From positions 35,539-99,538 of the forward strand of contig NZ_MTAV01000001.1 of the NCBI RefSeq assembly GCF_002154695.1: 64,000 nucleotides of DNA. The letters run 5' to 3'. Position numbers and translations under genes: made by a program. The notes below the pieces were generated by a model. It searched no databases. It worked only from the letters and a program-made list of their open reading frames with translations, and was not told the DNA's origin. Position 1 is the stretch's first letter. Each line of letters starts with the position of its first letter. Source of the stretch: Nostoc sp. T09 (GTDB lineage: Bacteria > Cyanobacteriota > Cyanobacteriia > Cyanobacteriales > Nostocaceae). Of the stretch, positions 35,327 through 43,622 are shown piece by piece.

Positions 35327-35499
35327 CAGTACGGATGTACAGAATCTTATACTACAAGTAGAGTATTCCCTTCATAGCCAGCCTTTTACTCATAGGTCTG
35401 CGATCGCCGAGGAAACGGACGTAACTGAACAGGGATTATGGTTGCGATCGCGCCTGTCCTATTCCCAGATTAACCAGAATTGATCGCACGGCATAACTT

Positions 35500-35847
35500 C
35501 TATGCAGAAGGACGGCAGGTCATGACCCCTTCTCTCTGAGTTTTAGCATTAGGATTACTGCCCATCGCTCGAACTGTTATCGTTGGTTCATAGCCAGGGT
35601 AACAACGCACCAAGACAGTATCTTGCGATCGGGTCACGTACAGAATATAAACTGGTTTTCCCCCTAGTACGCCAGGTACAAGGCTAGGGGGAAGGGGGGC
35701 AGTTGCAACAATTGTTGGCTGGTTAACAGACTGTATATCTACCTTTTCAGATAGAACAAACTTTGTCTCAAAGAACTGCAAACATAGCAGTACTAACGTC
35801 GTAAGTATGACCAGTACAACAGAGAACTTAGCAGATCGTTTGAACAT
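35500..35847 (-). CDS. small exported or membrane-anchored protein, unknown function
   Basis: A 115-residue protein with an N-terminal hydrophobic helix (FSVVLVILTTLVLLCLQFF), probably an uncleaved anchor or signal peptide. A Pro/Val-rich linker follows (TIVATAPLPPSLVPGVLGGK). The C-terminal domain has strands YILYVTRSQDTVLVRCYPGY and VRAMGSNPNAKTQREGVMTC with two Cys that could form a disulphide. I know no named family. It is separated from its neighbours by intergenic DNA on both sides. Confidence 0.6.
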   Translation of the reverse strand: MFKRSAKFSVVLVILTTLVLLCLQFFETKFVLSEKVDIQSVNQPTIVATAPLPPSLVPGVLGGKPVYILYVTRSQDTVLVRCYPGYEPTITVRAMGSNPNAKTQREGVMTCRPSA

Positions 35848-36292
35848 GGTTTGTACTCCACCCTTTTGATTTGTGTAATATGAGATTGCATATGCTTGCT
35901 AGATTATCTACCTATACAGCCTTAGGGCGGATAACGATTTTTACATTTCGCTACACATACAGCAGTTAAGTGTTGAACCCAGGGTTCACCCAGGGTTAAT
36001 CGTCAGGCTTGCACTGGGGATGTAACCTGCCTCAGACCTCGCTAGATAAGCGTGGATTGTATGGCGGTGGTTGTGTACTAAAGTCTGTTACACCTGAATA
36101 CTATGCACCAGTCAAGATGAGAAGTTAAGCTCCAACTTAAGCTTGTTGTTAAAACTAAATAGAGTTGTCAAATTTATAACGATTCCCGCATTCGTGAGAC
36201 CAAGAAAGAATTAACCACCGATGTAAGAGGATGGACGCAGATTAGGAAATGCTTTATGGTTTTGTCAGTTGCTTCTAAACTTGAGAATTTTT
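35848..36292. other. 445-bp intergenic stretch
   Basis: Nothing recognisable on either strand apart from ordinary AT-rich DNA. The left end should hold the promoter of the small exported protein. Confidence 0.4.
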
Positions 36293-36580
36293 CTATTTCT
36301 TGGAACCGCCGTTTTCGATTTCTTCTACAGCCCTTTCTGTACGTGCATTTGGACGAGTTTTAGGTTGCCAACTTGGAAATAAGCCAACAAAAAATTGATT
36401 AATTGTTGTGCGAGTGTGTAAGCTAGCAGAACTTAAGGGTTTGGGTAAAAAGCTATCCCCAAAACCCACAAATATCAAGAATAACAAAATTAACCATGTG
36501 GTAGCTGCCTTGCGATTCATTTTTTTATACCAAGCAACATTTGATTCATAGTCTAATCGACCTTTTTCGGAAATAGCCAT
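36293..36580 (-). CDS. small single-pass membrane protein, unknown function
   Basis: A 95-residue protein with one clear transmembrane helix at about 28-46 (TTWLILLFLIFVGFGDSFLP). The N-terminus (MAISEKGRLDYESNVAWYKK) is charged; the C-terminus is basic then acidic (TRPNARTERAVEEIENGGSK). The length and layout are like many small thylakoid or plasma membrane proteins of cyanobacteria, but I do not recognise the family. It is divergent from the methyltransferase gene, 87 bp apart, so the two promoters share that gap. Confidence 0.6.
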   Translation of the reverse strand: MAISEKGRLDYESNVAWYKKMNRKAATTWLILLFLIFVGFGDSFLPKPLSSASLHTRTTINQFFVGLFPSWQPKTRPNARTERAVEEIENGGSKK

Positions 36581-36667
36581 ATCTTTTTTCTTCTCTGAGC
36601 TACCTCAAAGACAGCATGAGAAATTCCTGGCAGAGTGGGGATAAGATGAATTCAGAGGGTCGCACAG

Positions 36668-37444
36668 ATGACCAACCCTACCCTTAATTTCCCAACCGCC
36701 TCCGGACACCAAGTTTTAGCAGCAGCAGGCAAAAAATATCTGCGTCCTGGTGGAAAGATAGCTACAGAGCAATTATTTCAGTGGGCAAGTTTCAACCCTG
36801 GAGAGACAGTTTTAGAGCTAGCTTCTAGCTTTGGTTATAGTGCCATATCTCTGGCACAACGCTACCATGTAAAAGTATTAGGAATAGAAAAAGATCCGGA
36901 GAGTGTTGCTTGTGCGCGTGCCAATATCCGCGCTGCTGGCTTAGAAAATCAAATCGAAATTATTGAAGGCGATATATTTCACCTGGATAAAATACCAGGT
37001 AAGTTTAATTATGTTTTAGCAGAAGCCATTCTCACTATGCAATCTCCACAGGGGAAAGCTAAAGTTTTGGCGGAAATTCGTAATCGGCTCAAACCTGGAG
37101 GAAAATTCCTCTCTCATGAGCTATTAGCTCGTAACAAAGAAGCAGAAATTCGTGCTGATTTAGCAAAGGTAATTCGAGTTAATTCTACACCACTTTCCGA
37201 AGCTAATTGGATAGATGCTTTATCAACAGCAAAATTACAAGTGCAAGAGCATCTTACTGGCTCCATGAATTTATTGAATTTGAAACGAATCTTGCAAGAG
37301 GAAGGTCTTTTGAACACAATGCAGATTTTGTGGAATATCTTGACGCAGCAATCTATCCGCAAGCGTGTTTTAGAAATGCGCCATGTTTTTCATAAATATC
37401 GCCATGAATTAGGCTACATCATTATGTGCGCTGTTGCTGAGTAA
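36668..37444 (+). CDS. SAM-dependent methyltransferase
   Basis: A 258-residue class I methyltransferase. Motif I is VLELASSFGYSAISLA, atypical because the usual GxGxG is replaced by ASSFG. The acidic ribose contact is GIEKDPESVACARANI, motif II lies in IEIIEGDIFHL, and motif IV/post-I in RLKPGGKFLSHELL. The substrate cannot be told; the C-terminal helices (MQILWNILTQQSIRKRVLEM) resemble small-molecule methyltransferases. It begins a plus-strand run with a cupin 62 bp downstream and an unknown gene after that, so the three are likely co-transcribed. Confidence 0.85.
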   Translation: MTNPTLNFPTASGHQVLAAAGKKYLRPGGKIATEQLFQWASFNPGETVLELASSFGYSAISLAQRYHVKVLGIEKDPESVACARANIRAAGLENQIEIIEGDIFHLDKIPGKFNYVLAEAILTMQSPQGKAKVLAEIRNRLKPGGKFLSHELLARNKEAEIRADLAKVIRVNSTPLSEANWIDALSTAKLQVQEHLTGSMNLLNLKRILQEEGLLNTMQILWNILTQQSIRKRVLEMRHVFHKYRHELGYIIMCAVAE

Positions 37445-37506
37445 CAACATTCACAGCAACATCCATTTTGCGATGTGTTTATTGGCGTTGATTATCCTGT
37501 AAAAAT

Positions 37507-37854
37507 ATGAGTTCTACAATTACAACCGACCAATCTTTTGTTACCCAACTCCGAGAACAAATTGAATATCCCCATAGCGGAGTTCTCAGTAAAGCATTAC
37601 TCAAAGATCAAGTTTGTCAATACACTCTATTTTGCCTAGCAGCTAATACTGAAATTTCTGAACATACTTCAACTCGCAATGCCACTATCAATGTAGTTGA
37701 GGGCAAGGGTTTATTAACTTTATCTGGTAAAAATATTGTCCTTGAACCTGGTGTTTTAGTTTTTCTGCCTGCTAATGCGCCTCATGCTTTACAAGCTGAA
37801 GATAATCTTACATTCTTGCTCATACTTTCTGAAAAAGCAGTGGAAATAAATTAG
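37507..37854 (+). CDS. small cupin-domain protein
   Basis: A 115-residue single-domain cupin. Motif 1 is degenerate (EISEHTSTRNATINVVEGKG) with one His; motif 2 is LEPGVLVFLPANAPHALQAE with the expected His. With few metal ligands it may be a binding or regulatory cupin rather than an enzyme. It lies between the methyltransferase and an unknown gene, 21 bp before the latter. Small cupins of this kind often accompany Crp/Fnr regulators in nitrosative or redox responses, and one is found convergent downstream; this link is inference. Confidence 0.85.
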   Translation: MSSTITTDQSFVTQLREQIEYPHSGVLSKALLKDQVCQYTLFCLAANTEISEHTSTRNATINVVEGKGLLTLSGKNIVLEPGVLVFLPANAPHALQAEDNLTFLLILSEKAVEIN

Positions 37855-37875
37855 TTATTTATTGAGGAATAAATT

Positions 37876-38367
37876 ATGCGATCGCTCATTTCAACTTTCA
37901 GCCAATACTTAGACTTTTCTCAACCTCAGTTAGAGGCAATACTCGCAAAGCCGCTGGACGAAGTTCTCAAATCCTCAGAATTAAATCAAGAGCTAGGTAG
38001 CTTAGATAGTAATTTGCTGAAAGAAACATTACCAACCGCAGGAGCAGTTTTAGCTCAAGAATTACCACCTTTTTACAACTGGCTAAAAAATCAATTAGGA
38101 GTTAAGCGCGTTCCTGATGGACCGGAGCATACAACAGCTTGGGTAATTGGATTTCTTAATAATCGCGAAAGTTTAATTAGCTTAGTAGATTTACACCGTC
38201 CTGTACCACGTGCTGCTTTAGAGGCTTCTGTTCCGCGGTTAATAGGGTTATTTGATGGGGTAGAAAATGAAAAGGTACAACAAGAATGGCAAAAGGCGAT
38301 CGCAGCTTTATGTCTAGTTTTAGTAGTCGCTGCTCACGAACAAGATCAATTGGCTGTAACTGCTTAA
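37876..38367 (+). CDS. protein of unknown function in a cupin operon
   Basis: A 163-residue, mostly helical, probably cytoplasmic protein (MRSLISTFSQYLDFSQPQLE). It has no transmembrane segment, Cys cluster or nucleotide motif. A conserved-looking central stretch is YNWLKNQLGVKRVPDGPEHT followed by TAWVIGFLNNRESLISLV. It follows the cupin by 21 bp, so an operon is likely. I do not recognise the family. Confidence 0.7.
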   Translation: MRSLISTFSQYLDFSQPQLEAILAKPLDEVLKSSELNQELGSLDSNLLKETLPTAGAVLAQELPPFYNWLKNQLGVKRVPDGPEHTTAWVIGFLNNRESLISLVDLHRPVPRAALEASVPRLIGLFDGVENEKVQQEWQKAIAALCLVLVVAAHEQDQLAVTA

Positions 38368-38402
38368 TATCTATATTGATATTTGCACCATTCTCAATAA
38401 CC

Positions 38403-38426
38403 GTAGAGTGGGCAATGCCCACCTAC
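38403..38426. terminator. dispersed repeat hairpin GTGGGCA/TGCCCAC between convergent genes
   Basis: GTAG-A-GTGGGCA then TGCCCAC-CTAC: 7-bp arms extended by a further 4 bp after a one-base bulge. It lies between the 3' ends of the cupin operon and the Crp gene. This GTAGGTGGGCATTGCCCACC-type unit is common in cyanobacterial intergenic DNA. It may act as a two-way terminator. Confidence 0.55.
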
Positions 38427-38477
38427 AAATACTAATTTTTACTCAAAATTTTTGGCTAGATAGAGTTAAAATTAAAA

Positions 38478-39185
38478 TTACTCTTCCGGTAATAATGCAC
38501 CAGAGGTGATCGCATCTAGTTTCTTCATATCAATTATCGTCATCTTACCTCCGCGACTATAAGCAATTATTGGCTTCAGGCTTTTAATTAAACGCACGCA
38601 TTCCTCATAAGAAATACCAACACTCCGAGCCATGCGATAGTACGATAATTTAACTTTTAAACACTCGCCTTGGGGAGTTGTCTCAGTCCCAGATTCGGCG
38701 GCAAAATATTGAATTAACCTAGCAAGCCTGACAATTGCTCTTTCGGAAACTAAGCCATGAACTGTTTCATGCAATTGCTGAATCCGATTGTTAAAAACCA
38801 TTAACATCCTGAGGGCAATCTCAGGATTTTGTTGGATAGCTTTTAATAAAGCATCTCGTTCTACAGTCAGAACTTCGCAATCAGATTCAGCAGTTACAGT
38901 TGCAGGAGAAATTCCGTTTCCTAACAAAGCAGGTGCAGCAAAAATTTCCCCATTAGCTAAGGTACGAAGAATTGTTTCTTTACCTGTGGTTGCTGTTTTG
39001 GTAACTTGAATGGAACCACTGACAACAGCATATAACTTGGCTGGTAAGCGATCGCCTTCATGTAGAATAATCTCTCCTTTGCTATAGCGTTGCACCTGAG
39101 TTTGCGATTGCAAACTTACCTTGTCTGCTGTTTCTAAATCTGCAAACACGGTAATTTGAGAGAGTTGTTCTAAAGAGGCCTGCAT
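38478..39185 (-). CDS. Crp/Fnr-family transcription regulator
   Basis: A 235-residue regulator. Residues about 10-125 are a cyclic-nucleotide-binding-fold domain (FADLETADKVSLQSQTQVQR, EGDRLPAKLYAVVSGSIQV, LANGEIFAAPALLG). A dimerisation helix follows (VFNNRIQQLHETVHGLVSER). The C-terminal winged HTH includes KLSYYRMARSVGISYEECVR and LKPIIAYSRGGKMTI. There are no Fnr-type Cys residues. The canonical cAMP-contact motif RxS/T is not evident, so the ligand may be heme, another small molecule or none. It starts 4 bp after the amidase stop codon, so it is the second gene of that operon. Confidence 0.9.
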   Translation of the reverse strand: MQASLEQLSQITVFADLETADKVSLQSQTQVQRYSKGEIILHEGDRLPAKLYAVVSGSIQVTKTATTGKETILRTLANGEIFAAPALLGNGISPATVTAESDCEVLTVERDALLKAIQQNPEIALRMLMVFNNRIQQLHETVHGLVSERAIVRLARLIQYFAAESGTETTPQGECLKVKLSYYRMARSVGISYEECVRLIKSLKPIIAYSRGGKMTIIDMKKLDAITSGALLPEE

Positions 39186-39189
39186 GACA

Positions 39190-40587
39190 TTATGTCGCCA
39201 AGGCTGGACGATGCTGAAGCCAAGGATTAGCGGCTTCTAGTTGTGCAGCTAGGCTAATCAGTGTTTCTTCTGCACCAGGTTTACCAACTAACTGCACGCT
39301 AATAGGTAAACCATTACTGTCAAAACCTACAGGAAGTGCGATCGCTGGTTGTCCCGTCGCATTTGCTGGGGGACATGGTGCTACCCAGTTGATAATGTTT
39401 TGGAATGTCTCTTCTGGGCTTAAGTCAGCCCATTCTCCCACCCGAATTGGTGAATGCAGATACACTGGCAATACCAACACATCAACGGTATTGAAAAACG
39501 CCACGATTTGCCGTGCTACCATCTGCATTTGCGCTACTGCTTGCAGGTATTCAGCCGCAGAACTCGATCGCGCCAATAGCAAACGATTTACTGGTTGCAA
39601 CACTTCCGCCGGAATTCCCGCAGCACCTACCCCAGCTTGCCAGACAATTTGAAACGGTTCGACTAAGCCGCTAAAATCTGGGCATTTCTCTTCAACTGTA
39701 TGACCAAGTTGTTCTAATAACTTGACTGTTTGCAAAACCCCTTGTTCACAGTTAGCGTCTGCTTCACCTAAGGGAGGAACGATAGTGCTAAAAGCAATAC
39801 GCAATTCCCCAAGTTGTTTTTGAGTAGCAGCGAAAAATGATGGCTGTGGATCGGGTAACCAGTAAGGATCGCCAGGGAAATAACCAGATATTGTATCTAA
39901 AAGAGCAGCTGCATCCGCAACAGTACGGCCAAGCGGCCCATTAGTGGCAAGTCCAGAAAGGCGATCGCCTACAGGTGCATTAGTCACCCTTCCCCGTGAT
40001 GGTTTAATTCCAACTACGCCACAACAAGCCGCAGGCCCGCGAATTGAACCACCCCCATCAGAACCTTGGGCGATCGCACACAATCCTGCTGCTACTGATG
40101 CGGCTGCACCACCACTAGAACCGCCAGGAGTGTAATCCAAATTCCACGGATTTCTGGCTGGGGGAAATCCTGTAGGTTCGCTGTAAGGAAAAGAACCTAA
40201 TTCTGAAGTTGCAGTTTTACCCAGCAACACAAATCCAGCTTGTTTAATCTGAGTTACGACCCCATCATCATAGTTAAGGATATTGTTCAGTAATGCTGGA
40301 TTGCCATAAGTACAAGGCACACCTGCTACAGCGTTGAGGTCTTTAATCGAAATCGGTACGCCAAAAAATGGTGGTAGTTCTCTTGTAGTTGCGAGTATTT
40401 CTGTTTTGGCTTTAGCATCTGCGATCGCCAAATCTGCCATCACCGTAAAATAACTTCCTAGTTGGGGATTTAACCGCTCAATCCGTCCTAAATATACGTT
40501 CACCAACTCTAGTGGCGATACTTCCCGGCGACGGATTAATTGCGCCAACTCCAGTGCAGGGGTAAAAGCTAAATCAGTTTCATTCAT
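39190..40587 (-). CDS. amidase (amidase-signature family)
   Basis: A 465-residue hydrolase with the Ser-cisSer-Lys triad of the family: Lys in VPISIKDLNAV, cis-Ser in PGGSSGGAAASVAAG and nucleophile Ser in SDGGGSIRGPAACCG. It should hydrolyse a small amide to an acid and ammonia; the substrate is not evident. GatA-type signatures are weak and no gatB/gatC is nearby, so it is probably not the tRNA amidotransferase subunit. It is cytoplasmic with no signal. It is the first gene of an operon with the Crp/Fnr regulator (4 bp gap). Confidence 0.9.
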   Translation of the reverse strand: MNETDLAFTPALELAQLIRRREVSPLELVNVYLGRIERLNPQLGSYFTVMADLAIADAKAKTEILATTRELPPFFGVPISIKDLNAVAGVPCTYGNPALLNNILNYDDGVVTQIKQAGFVLLGKTATSELGSFPYSEPTGFPPARNPWNLDYTPGGSSGGAAASVAAGLCAIAQGSDGGGSIRGPAACCGVVGIKPSRGRVTNAPVGDRLSGLATNGPLGRTVADAAALLDTISGYFPGDPYWLPDPQPSFFAATQKQLGELRIAFSTIVPPLGEADANCEQGVLQTVKLLEQLGHTVEEKCPDFSGLVEPFQIVWQAGVGAAGIPAEVLQPVNRLLLARSSSAAEYLQAVAQMQMVARQIVAFFNTVDVLVLPVYLHSPIRVGEWADLSPEETFQNIINWVAPCPPANATGQPAIALPVGFDSNGLPISVQLVGKPGAEETLISLAAQLEAANPWLQHRPALAT

Positions 40588-40811
40588 GCCTTAGCTTGGG
40601 TAGTTTGATATTTTATTGAAATATTTAAACTTAAGTTGTTACTTTAGCAGGGTTTCTGGGAACTCTAGCTTGATAGCTCCTGAGATTTTTCAATCAACTA
40701 GGATACTAGGCGGCAAGAGGCGCGGTTATGTTCTGAGTTAAGTTCTAACCTCGCTTCATAGCCATTTTAATTGTTTGGCATAAACTTTCGACCAATCACC
40801 CAGGGATATTT

Positions 40812-42272
40812 ATGGCTAACCTAGAAAAGCTTCTACATGAACTGACAAAACTTGTTGAGAGTCTTAAGCTGAGTGTCGGTGATTCTCATGCAATTAAGCA
40901 AGAAATTATTCGGCTAAATTTCGTTCAAGAAAAACTCCGCAATCTACAAGCCGCGATTGCTCAAGAATTAGATGATGCAAAAATGAATCATGCGGCTGTT
41001 GGCGTACTTTCTTTGGGTGCAGAAAGTGCTGTATCTAACTCTTACAGTCAGTTAGCAAATCGATTGTTAACTACTGGAGAAAGATTTATTGCCGAAAAAT
41101 TTGGTAATGAACCAACCAAACTATCTTTAAATGATTTAGAATTGCAAATTTCCCGTTGGCTTGAATGGGGTGAACTGCTCCAGACAATAGCCGAGGATAT
41201 TTTAAGTAATTCCCAATTTATTCACCAACTAAATTCTAATATTAACTATCCAAGCTTACCAAGTAAGTTCCAAGAGCTTGAGGAAAAACTCAAGCTTGAT
41301 TTAGCTTGTAAAGCTAAAGTTTTACAGCAGCAAATTCAGCAACTTAGCAATTTTCAAGCGGAATTGTTGCAAGTACAGCAAAAATCTACAGAAGTATTCG
41401 ATAATATTAAAAACACTCAGAATATTTTATTAATATTACTCAATTTATCAGCTTTCTGTGGCAATTCTGGTTTGGAATTAGAATGGTTTGATGATGAATA
41501 TGGCTTCATTATATCTAGTGGGAATAAGTGTCAAGCCTTAGCTGATATTATCTATGATTGTGAATTATTTCAAGGAAAAATTGCAGCTTTAGTTGGAGAT
41601 ACCAAGAATTTGTTAGAGAAAGCAGAAACAGCCTTGAGCAATCTTCCTCAAAGTCATAAACTGGAAGTAATAACACAATTTTTGCTAAAAAAACCAGTAC
41701 ATGCGGCTTTATTGATCGGCTCAAGTTTACTAATATTGAGTTTTGCTACTTTAACAGTTAAAGATAAAATTGTTACTGTGCAAAAAAATCAACATATCAA
41801 ACATGAGAAAGTTGCTAAGTCTAACTTAAAATCTGCTCAAAAGCTAGGCATGGAAGCTGCTGTTATGGTTCAAAAATCACCATTACCTTTAGCAAGTTGG
41901 CAGGAAGCCGAGAGTAGATGGCAAAAGGCAGTAAGCCTACTGGAGGATGTACCTAAAGGCACATCTGTTTCTGAACAAGCCAAGAAGCAACTAGTTAAAT
42001 ATCGTGCCAACTATACCACTATTAGTAAAAAAGTTATTTTGGAAAAGAATGCAGCGTCAAACTTAGAAGCTGCGGAAAAATTAGCAGTAGAAGCGGCTTT
42101 TATAGTTAAAAATGCACCTGAAGAATCAGTAATTTTGCAGCAAGGAAAAGATAAGCTAAAACAGGCAATCAACTTATTACAAGCTATTCCAGAAGGTACG
42201 TTTGTCTCTAAACAAGTGCAAGACAAACTTGTTAGTTATAAAAATACCTATCAGGCGATTAAGACAAAATAA
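40812..42272 (+). CDS. coiled-coil, single-pass membrane protein with two C-terminal helical repeats
   Basis: A 486-residue protein not recognised as a named family. Residues 1-290 are helical and partly coiled coil (FVQEKLRNLQAAIAQELDDA, LQQQIQQLSNFQAELLQVQQ). One transmembrane helix lies at about 298-318 (VHAALLIGSSLLILSFATLT). After it come two tandem helical repeats of about 70 residues, at about 340-410 (NLKSAQKLGMEAAVMVQKSP, VSLLEDVPKGTSVSEQAKKQ) and about 416-484 (NLEAAEKLAVEAAFIVKNAP, INLLQAIPEGTFVSKQVQDK). The pattern A.KL..EAA..V..AP..........AI.LL..IP.GT matches repeats found in other cyanobacterial envelope proteins. The topology suggests a large cytoplasmic part and an external repeat part. 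The next gene, Uma2, starts 40 bp later. Confidence 0.8.
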   Translation: MANLEKLLHELTKLVESLKLSVGDSHAIKQEIIRLNFVQEKLRNLQAAIAQELDDAKMNHAAVGVLSLGAESAVSNSYSQLANRLLTTGERFIAEKFGNEPTKLSLNDLELQISRWLEWGELLQTIAEDILSNSQFIHQLNSNINYPSLPSKFQELEEKLKLDLACKAKVLQQQIQQLSNFQAELLQVQQKSTEVFDNIKNTQNILLILLNLSAFCGNSGLELEWFDDEYGFIISSGNKCQALADIIYDCELFQGKIAALVGDTKNLLEKAETALSNLPQSHKLEVITQFLLKKPVHAALLIGSSLLILSFATLTVKDKIVTVQKNQHIKHEKVAKSNLKSAQKLGMEAAVMVQKSPLPLASWQEAESRWQKAVSLLEDVPKGTSVSEQAKKQLVKYRANYTTISKKVILEKNAASNLEAAEKLAVEAAFIVKNAPEESVILQQGKDKLKQAINLLQAIPEGTFVSKQVQDKLVSYKNTYQAIKTK

Positions 42273-42312
42273 AATAGAAAGTAGTAGGCTGCACGAAAAG
42301 GGCATAACAACC

Positions 42313-42870
42313 ATGATCGCCATCCAAAACCGCTTGTGGACGGTAGAAGAATATCACCGGATGATCGACGTTGGTATTCTAACTCCTGATGATAAAGTTG
42401 AACTCTTAGATGGTCGCATCATTCAAATGAGTCCACAAACACCACCCCATGCTGCTACAACTCAACGCATTGACCGCTATCTACAAAATATAGTTAGAGA
42501 TAGGGCAGAAATTCGCGTCCAGCTACCTATTACACTGTCTACTTCCGAACCAGAACCAGATATTGCCGTAGTTCGCATTGATCCAGCAGCCTACGGCGAC
42601 CATCATCCTACATCCTCAGAAATATTACTGTTAATTGAAGTTTCCTATAGTACTTTTGATATTGACTTTAACGAAAAAGCTCTTATTTATGCCAGAGCAG
42701 GTATTGGAGATTACTGGATTTTAAATATTCTTGAATGCCAAGTTTATATTTTGCGTCACCCAACAGAGTCAGGCTACCAAGACATAATTGTGCGATCGCC
42801 TGACGCAGCCATAACACCGTTAGCTTTTCCCGAAATTGCCATACCATTCTCGGAATTATTTCTTCCCTAA
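42313..42870 (+). CDS. Uma2 family endonuclease (DUF820)
   Basis: A 185-residue protein from the ATG at 42313 (MIAIQNRLWTVEEYHRMIDV); the frame continues upstream into the previous gene but the family begins here. Uma2 landmarks: KVELLDGRIIQMSPQTPPHA, then the PD-(D/E)xK core with EPEPDIAVVRIDP and LLLIEVSYSTFDIDFNEKAL, and IYARAGIGDYWILNI. The core residues are present. The role of the many Uma2 proteins in cyanobacteria is unknown; they are presumed nucleases. It lies in a run of unrelated genes with an HsdR-N-like nuclease 50 bp downstream. Confidence 0.88.
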   Translation: MIAIQNRLWTVEEYHRMIDVGILTPDDKVELLDGRIIQMSPQTPPHAATTQRIDRYLQNIVRDRAEIRVQLPITLSTSEPEPDIAVVRIDPAAYGDHHPTSSEILLLIEVSYSTFDIDFNEKALIYARAGIGDYWILNILECQVYILRHPTESGYQDIIVRSPDAAITPLAFPEIAIPFSELFLP

Positions 42871-42920
42871 CTCAACTTTAAAGGTTACGTAGTCAGCATT
42901 TTAGTGCTTGGAAAAAAGCG

Positions 42921-43556
42921 ATGACCCAAACAGTAGCAATTACAGAAGCGATCGCCACCTTAAAAGATGCTGAAACCAGATTTGGGCTAATCCGTATTGA
43001 GTCCGAACATTTCTTTACAGAATGGTTTGAGGGATTACCAGAAATTACTGAAGCTGAAAAAACCTCTTTGGATGTTCTGCGACGTAGATATCTTTATCAC
43101 CGTGGTGAAGGTGATTTATTAGAGGGGACAGTAATGTTACTAGTGGTGTCCCCTTTGCTAGCACTAGCAGGATTTTACGATCCGCCTTTTAAGATTCAAG
43201 CAGAATCATCTGTAGAACTGGTGCTAGATGACGGCGAGGAGGTGCTGCGCGGACGGATTGATGTTTTGGTGCTGCAAAACCAGTTTTGGGTTGTAGTATT
43301 AGAGTCCAAAAAAACTACGCTTTCAGCTTGGTCGGCTGTACCGCAAGCACTAGCTTACCTGATGGCTAATCCCCATCCCAATAAACCTGTGTTTGGCATG
43401 GTGACTAATGGGGACGATGTTTTATTTATTAAATTGACACAAGCAGATACACCACAATACGACTTGTCGCGGGTTTTTGCCTTGTTTACATCAAAAAGAG
43501 AACTGTATAAAATTTTGCAAGTTCTCAAGCGTATTACTTTTGCGATCGCATCTTGA
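42921..43556 (+). CDS. HsdR N-terminal-like nuclease (stand-alone type I R-domain)
   Basis: A 211-residue protein similar to the N-terminal nuclease part of type I restriction R subunits. A PD-(D/E)xK core is visible in GRIDVLVLQNQFWVVVLESK, with the following KKTTLSAWSAVPQALAYLMA helix containing the Q motif. No helicase, HsdM or HsdS genes are present, so it is not a full restriction system. Cyanobacteria carry many such stand-alone copies, annotated as restriction subunit R, of unknown function. It follows the Uma2 gene by 50 bp and may be co-transcribed. Confidence 0.82.
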   Translation: MTQTVAITEAIATLKDAETRFGLIRIESEHFFTEWFEGLPEITEAEKTSLDVLRRRYLYHRGEGDLLEGTVMLLVVSPLLALAGFYDPPFKIQAESSVELVLDDGEEVLRGRIDVLVLQNQFWVVVLESKKTTLSAWSAVPQALAYLMANPHPNKPVFGMVTNGDDVLFIKLTQADTPQYDLSRVFALFTSKRELYKILQVLKRITFAIAS

Positions 43557-43562
43557 AAGTTA

Positions 43563-43610
43563 GTAGTAAGGACTTCAGTTCTTGAGTTTTAGCACTAAAG
43601 TGCTTACTAC
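43563..43610. terminator. dispersed repeat hairpin between convergent genes
   Basis: Outer arms GTAGTAAG (43563-43570) and CTTACTAC (43603-43610), with inner ACTTCAGT/ACTAAAGT pairing at 7 of 8 positions. It resembles the AGTAAGGACTTTAGTCCTTACT unit common in Nostoc-type genomes. It lies between the nuclease-like gene and pgeF. Confidence 0.55.
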
Positions 43611-43622
43611 GTAATAAATAGA

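Noticed and set aside
35320..35360. NtcA-type site (GTA-N8-TAC) near GTACGGATGTAC
   Set aside because: The spacing between GTA and TAC is six, not eight, and there is no gene start at the right distance.
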